A DNA stretch of 5,155 nucleotides from an uncultured Clostridia bacterium (GTDB lineage Bacteria > Bacillota > Clostridia > Christensenellales > CASEPJ01). The number at the start of each line of letters is the position of its first letter. Within the stretch, counting starts at the first letter, position 1. Shown piece by piece: positions 1 through 5,155 of this stretch. Below the pieces are notes generated by a model. It did not search any database. It was not told the DNA's origin and saw only the letters and a program-made list of their open reading frames with translations. The stretch covers positions 1 to 5,155 of the forward strand of contig CASEPJ010000233.1 of assembly GCA_949289715.1 (NCBI GenBank). Reading direction: 5' to 3'. The translations under genes and the position numbers were made by a program.

Positions 1-3000
1 AAGTCGGCAGAAGTGCTTGCTTTAGAAAGCGTATATTGTCCGTTTTCACCTTCTACTCCGTTACCGGAAATTATTATTGAAGTAGCGTCAACACTTATCA
101 CGTCTTTCAATTCAATGAATTTGTTATTTGAAGCAAAACCGTTTTGATTTCTTTCACCTTCTTGTGCTGCAACAAAAGTAGGATTATAGAAGTAAACTTC
201 ACCGGAAATCATAGAACTGTTGAGGAATAACCAATCGAGAACACCGTCGTAATTTTCGGGACTTCCAGCACCGCTGGCAAATGCGCCGCCTTTACCTCTC
301 ATGGCAACTCTTACCTTTTGCCATGTATAAGGAGTATATCCTGCCATATTACTTCCTTGATCACTATTATTAGAGTCTATAACGTGTCTTGAATTTGTAG
401 CAACGTCAAAACCGAATTCATAACCGAATGTAGGAACAACGTCAGACCAAATCCAATATTCTAAAATCAAGTAATTAACTGTTTCTTTGTCGGCCAAGCC
501 TTCTGCTAAAGGATTAACGTCTAAACCGTCAAAATCCCAACGAACAGTAGAACCGTCCGCAAAGTTATGATAATATGTTATACCATCGGTCATACCTTCG
601 GGTTTAAAGTCGGATTCAGATCCACTAAAAGATTCACCCGAGAACACAATACCTGTAATAGGATCGGTAACTGTTATAGTATGAGTATCTATAATAGTAT
701 CGTCTGCCGTAGATTTAACTTCAACAACAACTTCACCTGTTCCGGTAAAAGTTACAAGACCATTTTGAGATATAGTTGCGGGACCGGAAACAACTCTCCA
801 TTCAACACCTCTTTCTGTTGCATTGTCTGGAGTAAGTTTAGCTGAAAGCTGTAAAGTATATCCATTAACGCCAGCATCTGAACCGATTATTTCTATAGCC
901 GTAGGAGGAACTATAGTTACGCTTGTAATATAATCGCTCTTCATAACTACACGAGCCTGAACTTCTCTATTGCCATCTTTATAACCTGCAAAATATGCAC
1001 CAGTTTCAGCTAACAATTCACCATCGTTGGCTGCTCTCATTGTAAGACCGTAAATATAGAAATCAGGTAATGTTTCGCTAGATGGGTCTCTAAATAATCT
1101 GAACAAACCAAGTCCGTTAGCTAAAGCATTATTTGAGGGTCCTGCATAGAAATCTCCTCTTAATGAAACTGCAACTCTTACCCATTTACCGCCCTCATAC
1201 TGATTAATTACATATTTCTGATGCAGACTAACATTTTGTGTTCCGTCTTCGCCATCTTGGAAATCGATTTGAATTAATCCGTCTTGTGCTGCGTCACCAT
1301 TTTTAGTTGCAAACATTTGAATACCGCCAGGGAATCCGGGAGTATCCGAATAATACCAGAATTCTATAACATTGTTAGTCAAATAATTGTCTGTAACGCT
1401 CCAAGGAATAGGAGTTTCAAATCCGAAATTAGCATATTTTTGACCGGTAAATTTATAACTGTAACCTGTACCGTCAATGGTAAATCCTTCTACCTTTTCA
1501 CCGCTTGTTGTCAGATTTGTTTCGTCTGCCAATAAATCTTTTTCGGTAGCATTAGCTGTTGCAACAAAACTATATTCAGCGTTATATGCGGTTGCTGTAG
1601 ATTGACAGGTAATTTTAACTTCGCCTGTACCGTTAATATATACTTTGCCGTTCAATACGGAAGCGATAATCGGGTTAGAAGAAGACCATGTAACGCCTTC
1701 GTCATCTGTACCTATATCACCAATAATAGCAGCTATATCAAAAGATGTGCCTTTAACGGTACTATGATTTTGATCTACATCTATTTTTATGCCTTTAAAA
1801 TATGATTCGGGACCGTCAACTACTTTTATATATTCTCCGTTCATGAAGTTTTCTGTGTCTACAAATACTTCATATGAATATAAAGCAGCATAAGTCATAT
1901 TTCCTACATGAGTCAATATACCGGGTACATATAATCCGGAAGCATCGGTTGCCAAAGGATGGTTACCGTTGCCATTTTCCTGCATAGGCGTTGATACAAG
2001 GTTAATATATACATATTTCCAGCTTGCTGTATCGTTTACAAAAGCGCCACCTCTGTAACCGACTATATCTTCCCAACAACCGGGATCAAAATCTGTTCCG
2101 TTAGGTAAAACAGCAGATACTGGAACAAGACCTATACATGTATCGGAAGACGGTTTTTGGAAATAAATCAAAAGTTTCAATACTGCTTTACCGGTAGCTG
2201 CATAAGGAGCTATTTCGATAGCGTCTGCGGGATTAGCAAAGAAATGCTGAGCATTACCGCTGTTGCCATCTGCTTTGCCTGCCAAAATTCCGCTAGTTCC
2301 AGGAACTACACCGTCAAGTCCGGGAAGTACGGCACCTTCTTCGGTAATATATTTTTCAAACCCTGCAAAACCGCCGGTAGTGAAAGTCTTTGTTACAGCT
2401 TCAGGCAAACTTACATTAAATGTAATAGTATCAAATTTGCTTTCATCGGATGCGGAAGCAACTTTAACCGTTACTGTACCTTCATCGCTGAAAATTATCT
2501 TACCGTTGTTAATATTAGCAATATCTGCACCTTCTGTAATACTCCAAACAACACTCTGATCGCTCTCTGCTGGCAATACAGAAGCTGTTAAAGTCAAACT
2601 TCCGGTTAAAATATCGGTTTCTATAGAATCTTTATCGTTAATTACTACTGATTCTACAGATGATAATTCATTCAATACAATAATCGTATGAGTAGCCGAT
2701 ACTGTTTCCGATTTTGCACTTGTAGCTTTTACAACTACTTCGCCTGCAGCTGTAAATGTAACAACGCCTTCTTGTGTAATGGATGCAGAACCTGATTCAA
2801 TTGACCAAACAACATCGGATATAGCAAAAGAAGGATTTGTTGTAACAGAAAGTGTTACACTGTCGGTTACTAAAGCTGTATTCTTACCTGTTATTGTAAT
2901 TTCGGTAGGAAGAGCAGCATTAACCTGTTCTAATCTTTGGTTACCAGCACCTATAGAATCATATACCTCGGGCGAATAATAAATTCTTGCGCCGTAAATA

Positions 3001-4637
3001 TACATTTCCGGCAATGTTCCGGCGTGATGAACTGCACCAAAAGCAATATAATCGCTTATGGGTTTAGTACTGTCTATTGCCACACTTACTTTATTCCAAC
3101 CGGCTTTGAAATTATCTCCGCTACCTTGGAAGAAAGTCATATCTCCGTTTTTGTTACTTTGCAATTTGTCGGGTTCACCGGAGAATAAAGCAGGCTGCCA
3201 TCCGCCTGAAATATCTGAAGCAAAATAAATATAAACTTCAAATACTGCTTTATTTGTTCCGAGCAAATTAGTAGCCTGAACCGATGAATTGAACCAGTTC
3301 CAAGAGGCATCTCTTAAGAATTGATCACCCGGTTTAAAGGAAGTTGTGGGAAGTTCTTCACCGTCTAAAACAGGAATAAATTCGGGATTTGACGAATTAT
3401 TAGCCCAATGACCTGCTGCTCCTTCCGATGATATATCGAGATAAACGTCTGCAGGTTCAACAACAGTTATTTCTATTTCATCATAAACGCCGTTGAATGC
3501 GGTTGCTTTTAAAGTAACCGTACCTAATTTATTAAATTTAACCGTTCCGTCAACGCTTACCGTTGCTTCGCCGGTGCCATTTGTTACAGCCCATACAACA
3601 GAAGAATCATCAGGAGCCTCACCGCTTTCAGTTGTTAAGTTAGCGGTATACTTTTTGCTTCCGCCTAATTCTGAAGCAGCACCGTCCACAGCCGTAATAG
3701 CAACGGATGTAACAGGATTCAAAGCTTCGTTAACTATTAATTTAATTTCAGATTTAACTGTAGGGTTAGCAGCTGCCGTAGCGGTTAAAGTTACTTCACC
3801 TGCCGAAACAAGATGTACGCTGCCACCTGCAGTTACCGTTGCGATTTCATCGTTTCCGGAAGTCCATTCTACAGTACCGTTAGTGGCAATATAATCGGTC
3901 GATGCGGTAAGATTGAAATCGGGTGCACCGTCTATTATATATTTATTTAATGTGCGAACGCCTTCTACAACTGTTCCGTCCGCAATTGTAACTTCGGAAG
4001 GAAGTACTTCAACGGGTTCGCCTAAAAGTTTACCCCAACCGTCACCATCTTGACGAACTCTGAACTGAGGATTGTAAATATAATAATTGAGTGCAGATAT
4101 ATTTCCGCCTTCAAAATTTATATATGCAATAGTGGGAACATAACCTTCTTCAGCACCTTCAGCAAAAGGACCTCTGTTGGTTATAACAACTTTTTGCCAT
4201 GTTTTTGGTTGATAGTTGTTTAAATCTCCCGATTGGTCGCTTAAATTGCCGGCATCGATCATCGAAAAGCCGTGACCCTGATATTTTACTCTGTAACCGC
4301 AGTTGGGAATTCCGTCTGCCCAGAACCAAAATTCTAATGCCCAAGCCTCTTTATCAGTTGCGGCAATTGAAGAAATATCCAATCCGCCGGGGAACTGCAA
4401 TTGAAGACCTAAGCCTTTTTCTTTATACCAGGTTGTTCCGTCTGTAGGAATACCCTCGCCAACAGGCTTAAAATCAGACTCTACCGCACCGCCGAGAATA
4501 GTTGTATTTTCGGGGTTACAAACGATAGCGCCTTCAGCAGAAGCCGTATTCGTGAATGAAAAAGCACCCAAGAATGCGGCAGCAACCATGACCAAAATTA
4601 AAATGGGCATGATTACACGTTTTACCGTTTTTTCCAT
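1..4637 (-). CDS. Large secreted multidomain Ig-like (BIG_2-type) repeat protein, C-terminus outside window
   Basis: I translated this frame codon by codon. It is open from the ATG at 4637 to the window edge (1,545 complete codons, last one at 5-3) with no stop or frameshift. The start is supported by GGAGGT six bases upstream and by a typical signal peptide immediately after it. The mature protein alternates Ig-like beta domains (about 80-93 residues, each with a core Trp: W258, W349, W611, W698, W984, W1280) with five aromatic-rich modules of about 155-195 residues. Ig-like domains of this type act as rigid spacers or adhesive units in bacterial surface proteins. The other modules resemble beta-sandwich carbohydrate-binding domains in their pattern only. 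I see no catalytic motif, transmembrane helix after the signal peptide, LPxTG, SLH or dockerin. An anchor, if present, would lie beyond the window. The likely role is adhesion or glycan binding at the cell surface. The exact ligand is unknown and I do not recognise a named gene. Confidence 0.95.
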   Translation of the reverse strand, partial: MEKTVKRVIMPILILVMVAAAFLGAFSFTNTASAEGAIVCNPENTTILGGAVESDFKPVGEGIPTDGTTWYKEKGLGLQLQFPGGLDISSIAATDKEAWALEFWFWADGIPNCGYRVKYQGHGFSMIDAGNLSDQSGDLNNYQPKTWQKVVITNRGPFAEGAEEGYVPTIAYINFEGGNISALNYYIYNPQFRVRQDGDGWGKLLGEPVEVLPSEVTIADGTVVEGVRTLNKYIIDGAPDFNLTASTDYIATNGTVEWTSGNDEIATVTAGGSVHLVSAGEVTLTATAAANPTVKSEIKLIVNEALNPVTSVAITAVDGAASELGGSKKYTANLTTESGEAPDDSSVVWAVTNGTGEATVSVDGTVKFNKLGTVTLKATAFNGVYDEIEITVVEPADVYLDISSEGAAGHWANNSSNPEFIPVLDGEELPTTSFKPGDQFLRDASWNWFNSSVQATNLLGTNKAVFEVYIYFASDISGGWQPALFSGEPDKLQSNKNGDMTFFQGSGDNFKAGWNKVSVAIDSTKPISDYIAFGAVHHAGTLPEMYIYGARIYYSPEVYDSIGAGNQRLEQVNAALPTEITITGKNTALVTDSVTLSVTTNPSFAISDVVWSIESGSASITQEGVVTFTAAGEVVVKATSAKSETVSATHTIIVLNELSSVESVVINDKDSIETDILTGSLTLTASVLPAESDQSVVWSITEGADIANINNGKIIFSDEGTVTVKVASASDESKFDTITFNVSLPEAVTKTFTTGGFAGFEKYITEEGAVLPGLDGVVPGTSGILAGKADGNSGNAQHFFANPADAIEIAPYAATGKAVLKLLIYFQKPSSDTCIGLVPVSAVLPNGTDFDPGCWEDIVGYRGGAFVNDTASWKYVYINLVSTPMQENGNGNHPLATDASGLYVPGILTHVGNMTYAALYSYEVFVDTENFMNGEYIKVVDGPESYFKGIKIDVDQNHSTVKGTSFDIAAIIGDIGTDDEGVTWSSSNPIIASVLNGKVYINGTGEVKITCQSTATAYNAEYSFVATANATEKDLLADETNLTTSGEKVEGFTIDGTGYSYKFTGQKYANFGFETPIPWSVTDNYLTNNVIEFWYYSDTPGFPGGIQMFATKNGDAAQDGLIQIDFQDGEDGTQNVSLHQKYVINQYEGGKWVRVAVSLRGDFYAGPSNNALANGLGLFRLFRDPSSETLPDFYIYGLTMRAANDGELLAETGAYFAGYKDGNREVQARVVMKSDYITSVTIVPPTAIEIIGSDAGVNGYTLQLSAKLTPDNATERGVEWRVVSGPATISQNGLVTFTGTGEVVVEVKSTADDTIIDTHTITVTDPITGIVFSGESFSGSESDFKPEGMTDGITYYHNFADGSTVRWDFDGLDVNPLAEGLADKETVNYLILEYWIWSDVVPTFGYEFGFDVATNSRHVIDSNNSDQGSNMAGYTPYTWQKVRVAMRGKGGAFASGAGSPENYDGVLDWLFLNSSMISGEVYFYNPTFVAAQEGERNQNGFASNNKFIELKDVISVDATSIIISGNGVEGENGQYTLSKASTSAD
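3..113 (-). repeat. Possible start of a seventh Ig-like domain (residues ~1509-1545, cut by window)
   Basis: After module A5 the sequence E-L-K-D-V-I-S-V followed by a polar stretch and Q-Y-T-L-S resembles the first strands of the preceding Ig-like domains, and the domain order predicts one here. The core Trp strand would lie beyond the window, so the call rests mostly on position. Confidence 0.35.
138..656 (-). repeat. Module A5: close relative of A1 (residues ~1328-1500)
   Basis: It carries the A1 landmarks in the same order and at nearly constant offset (1,288 rising to 1,296 residues): ESDFKP (1341-1346), LEYWIW-S-D (1392-1399), G-Y (1405-1406), S-D-Q (1425-1427), Y-x-P-x-TWQKV (1434-1442), RG...AFASGA (1447-1457) and YFYNPTF (1482-1488). 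Small insertions and deletions fall in loops. It is therefore a true internal repeat and not just a similar fold. Confidence 0.65.
669..923 (-). repeat. Ig-like domain Ig6 (residues ~1239-1323)
   Basis: It has the full family pattern: a V-T-I first strand, L-Q-L-S-A-K-L-T-P-D-N-A-T, V-E-W1280-R-V, Q-N-G-L-V-T-F-T, G-T-G-E-V-V-V-E-V-K-S-T and a final T-H-T-I-T-V strand. The L-x-P-D-N-A-T turn is a typical BIG_2 feature. The core between 1284 and 1305 matches Ig3 residues 615-636 at most positions. Confidence 0.8.
1014..1526 (-). repeat. Module A4: aromatic-rich domain (residues ~1038-1208)
   Basis: This module keeps the A-family pattern: I-E-F-W-Y-Y-S-D (1091-1098) followed by a Pro/Gly loop, K-W-V-R-V-A-V (1151-1157), R-G-D-F-Y-A-G (1160-1166) and D-F-Y-I-Y-G (1192-1197). 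The R-G-x-F-x-A element is shared in position with A1 (RGPFA) and A5 (RGKGGAFA). The R-G-D here is part of that shared element, so an integrin-binding role should not be assumed. Confidence 0.55.
1545..1799 (-). repeat. Ig-like domain Ig5 (residues ~947-1031)
   Basis: This is the most canonical BIG_2-type core in the window: G-V-T-W984-S-S-S-N-P-I-I-A-S-V, followed by N-G-K-V-Y-I and G-T-G-E-V-K-I-T-C-Q-S-T. Unlike Ig1-Ig2 and Ig3-Ig4 it stands alone between two A modules. C1011 is a single cysteine within the domain with no obvious partner. Confidence 0.75.
1818..2402 (-). repeat. Module A3: divergent domain (residues ~746-940)
   Basis: This is the longest and most diverged of the intervening modules. 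A hydrophobic strand AVLKLLIYF (818-826) stands where the other modules have the aromatic strand. It is followed by R-G-G-A-F (862-866), a W-K-Y-V-Y-I strand (873-878), and a final Y-S-Y-E-V-F strand (920-925). It contains two of the few cysteines in the protein, C834 and C854, which could form a disulfide outside the cell. Homology to A1/A5 is plausible from the order of strands but weak. Confidence 0.4.
2409..2915 (-). repeat. Tandem Ig-like domains Ig3 and Ig4 (residues ~575-655 and ~661-743)
   Basis: Ig3 starts at L-P-T-E-I-T-I and has V-V-W611 followed by S-I-E-S-G, then Q-E-G-V-V-T-F-T and G-E-V-V-V-K-A-T-S. Ig4 has L-T-L-T-A-S-V-L-P-A-E-S-D-Q (682-694), the usual 'L-P' strand-turn of this family, V-V-W698-S-I, and G-T-V-T-V-K-V-A-S. 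Both end with a T-I-I-V or T-F-N-V strand. The core of Ig3 is strikingly close to that of Ig6. Confidence 0.75.
2958..3449 (-). repeat. Module A2: aromatic-rich domain (residues ~397-560)
   Basis: This is a diverged member of the A family. It keeps the aromatic strand (FEVYIYF, 466-472, then A-S-D), a W-N-K-V strand (514-517) followed by alternating hydrophobics, and a closing YIYGARIYY strand (546-554). Its N-terminal part is rich in Trp, Asn and Ser (H410-W411-A-N-N-S-S and W446-N-W448-F-N-S-S). Exposed aromatics like these are common in sugar-binding surfaces, but no ligand can be named. It lacks the ESDFKP and S-D-Q landmarks of A1 and A5. Confidence 0.5.
3459..4007 (-). repeat. Tandem Ig-like domains Ig1 and Ig2 (residues ~211-303 and ~309-393)
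   Basis: Both show the bacterial Ig-like (BIG_2 type) signature: a first strand starting with a V-x-I or V-x-V pattern, a central 'V-x-W' strand (V256-x-W258; V348-W349), a 'T/S-V-x-x-G' turn, then 'G-x-V-T-L-x-A-T-A' and a final 'I-x-L-I-V' or 'I-E-I-T-V' strand. Ig1 has the more typical W-T-S-G-N-D-E-I-A-T-V core. The domains follow each other with only about five linker residues. They probably act as a stiff spacer between modules A1 and A2. Confidence 0.75.
4038..4505 (-). repeat. Module A1: aromatic-rich beta-sandwich-like domain (residues ~45-200)
   Basis: This is the first of five related modules. Visible landmarks are ESDFKP (53-58), an aromatic strand LEFWFW (101-106) followed by A-D, then G-Y (114-115), S-D-Q (133-135), Y-x-P-x-TWQKV (142-150), RGPFA (155-159), and a closing strand YIYNPQF (186-192). 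The same landmarks occur in the same order in module A5 near the other end of the window. The pattern of short aromatic strands and Asn/Gly/Asp-rich loops fits a jelly-roll glycan-binding domain, but that fold assignment is inferred from pattern alone. Confidence 0.6.
4536..4637 (-). other. Sec signal peptide (residues 1-34)
   Basis: The N-terminus has a basic n-region (MEKTVKR), a hydrophobic core of about 20 residues (roughly 9-28, rich in I, L, V, A and F), and a polar c-region ending in A-S-A at residues 32-34 followed by E35. This is a standard signal peptidase I site. Cysteine 40 is not in a lipobox, so a lipoprotein is unlikely. The protein should be exported through Sec and released or attached outside the membrane. 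Confidence 0.9.
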
Positions 4638-4761
4638 AAATTTACCTCCATATTAAATTTATTGAATTAATTTGTTAAGATATTATCGCATATTTAGCAC
4701 AACGTAAACAATATTAAATACTATAATATAGAAACGGGCAACTATAGATTTATCTTATACG
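4638..4761 (-). other. Predicted 5' leader of the large gene (~120 nt)
   Basis: This is the stretch between the predicted transcription start and the ATG. It is AT-rich and ends in the ribosome binding site. I see no recognisable riboswitch core and no GC-rich terminator or attenuator hairpin. An imperfect 11-base inverted repeat has one arm at 4698-4708 and the other at 4756-4766, overlapping the predicted start site. Confidence 0.5.
4644..4649 (-). promoter_or_regulatory. Ribosome binding site GGAGGT for the large secreted protein
   Basis: Read on the minus strand, GGAGGT lies six bases before the ATG at 4637. It is close to the full anti-16S consensus and fixes the start codon. The in-frame Met at residue 10 has no such site and would truncate the signal peptide. 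Confidence 0.9.
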
Positions 4762-4767
4762 TTATGT

Positions 4768-4796
4768 ATTTTAACATAATTTAAATGGCTTGTCAA
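4768..4796 (-). promoter_or_regulatory. Consensus housekeeping-sigma promoter
   Basis: On the minus strand a perfect -35 box TTGACA (4796-4791) is followed by a 17-base spacer and a -10 box TAAAAT (4773-4768), which is preceded by TGT as in extended -10 promoters. A/T tracts directly upstream (about 4797-4830) could act as an UP element. Transcription would start near 4761, giving a leader of about 120 nt before the ATG. Spacing and orientation fit the downstream gene exactly. Confidence 0.8.
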
Positions 4797-5155
4797 TATT
4801 ATAAAATAAAAAATTAATAGTTCGAAAAATGTATATACAAGTATTATTATTTTTTAATTTATAAAATTTATTTGAATGATAATTACTATATTACGAATTT
4901 CAATAAATTGTTTTTATACGAAAATTTAACATAAAGATTATTAGAAATATATATTCTAATTTTTAATTTATTTATTGTATTTCAATTAAAACTATATATC
5001 TATATTATTTATTTCAATAACTATGTCTAGTTAAAAAATAAGTTATCAATTAAATAATACTATATTTTTTACATTATATTTCAGTTAAATTTTTATAACA
5101 TACCATAAATGCCTTAAAAATATACCATTTATACCGATTATCTTTTTTTATAATA
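4797..5155. other. Gene-free, extremely AT-rich intergenic DNA
   Basis: No open frame with a plausible start and ribosome binding site is present on either strand, and stops are frequent in all frames. Sampled lines are only 10-15% G+C. Apart from the A/T tracts next to the promoter I see a short repeated octamer, ATTTCAAT (4897, 4979, 5011; variant ATTTCAGT at 5078), and a weak AT-only inverted repeat near 5105-5132. No neighbouring gene enters from the right edge as far as I can tell. Confidence 0.7.

Noticed and set aside
1140..1160. RGD tripeptide in module A4 as an integrin-binding motif
   Set aside because: The residues belong to an R-G-x-F-x-A element shared with other A modules where the third residue is not Asp, so the tripeptide is best explained by common ancestry.
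2157..2591. Plus-strand open frame of 144 codons
   Set aside because: It lies fully antisense to the Ig4 and A3 coding region, has no ribosome binding site, and its low-complexity, Cys/Ser/Asn-rich translation is typical of a shadow frame.
3493..3894. Plus-strand open frame of 133 codons with a protein-like Val/Thr/Ala-rich translation
   Set aside because: It is the complement of the repetitive Ig1-Ig2 coding region, whose Thr/Val/Ala/Gly codons give similar residues on the opposite strand. There is no promoter or ribosome binding site, and the minus-strand frame is far longer and has clear domains.
4159..4344. Minus-strand open frame of 61 codons in another phase
   Set aside because: It overlaps the large gene's A1 module in a different frame and has no start signal or recognisable content.
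4518..4520. Cys40 near the N-terminus as a lipoprotein attachment site
   Set aside because: The residues before it (A-I-V) do not form a lipobox, and it lies six residues after a good signal peptidase I site (A-S-A at 32-34).
5105..5132. Inverted repeat ATAAATG / CATTTAT as a possible terminator
   Set aside because: The stem is seven AT-dominated pairs with a 14-base loop and no T-run directly after it in either direction. It would not form a stable intrinsic terminator.
1..5155. CRISPR array, tRNA, rRNA, insertion sequence or phage attachment site
   Set aside because: No regularly spaced direct repeats, no tRNA-like or rRNA-like sequence, and no transposase or terminal inverted repeats are visible. 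Nearly the whole window is one protein-coding frame.

Overview
The window holds one very large gene on the minus strand and its upstream region. The gene starts at 4637, reads uninterrupted for 1,545 codons, and leaves the window at position 1 with no stop, so its C-terminus is not visible. It encodes an exported protein: a clear signal peptide is followed by a mosaic of immunoglobulin-like (BIG_2-type) beta domains and larger aromatic-rich modules of about 155-195 residues. No catalytic motif is visible. The best reading is a surface or extracellular adhesin, or a glycan-binding protein.

From N- to C-terminus (right to left in the window) the order is: signal peptide (residues 1-34), module A1, Ig1-Ig2, module A2, Ig3-Ig4, module A3, Ig5, module A4, Ig6, module A5, and the likely start of another Ig-like domain at the window edge. 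The five A modules share a weak but recurring pattern: an aromatic-rich strand near the middle, then a 'W-x-[KR]-V' or similar strand, then a 'Y-[IF]-Y' strand near the end. This suggests one jelly-roll-like fold used repeatedly. A1 and A5 are clearly homologous, and the Ig3 and Ig6 cores are also close. The protein therefore appears to have grown by internal duplication of module and Ig units.

Positions 4638-5155 hold no credible gene. This stretch is extremely AT-rich (about 10-15% G+C in sampled lines, against roughly 40% in the gene). It contains a strong ribosome binding site (GGAGGT, 6 nt before the ATG), an implied leader of about 120 nt, and a consensus promoter (TTGACA, 17 nt, TGT-TAAAAT) facing the gene. 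A/T tracts lie upstream of the -35 box. The gene therefore probably has its own housekeeping-sigma promoter and is the first, or only, gene of its transcript.

The organism is most likely a low-GC Gram-positive bacterium, plausibly an uncultured gut or rumen member of the Clostridia. This is inferred from the AT-rich intergenic DNA, the strong GGAGGT site, the consensus promoter and the large Ig-repeat secreted protein. The sequence carries no marker gene that would fix the taxon. The frame uses TGG for Trp and has no internal TGA, so it fits the standard bacterial code.
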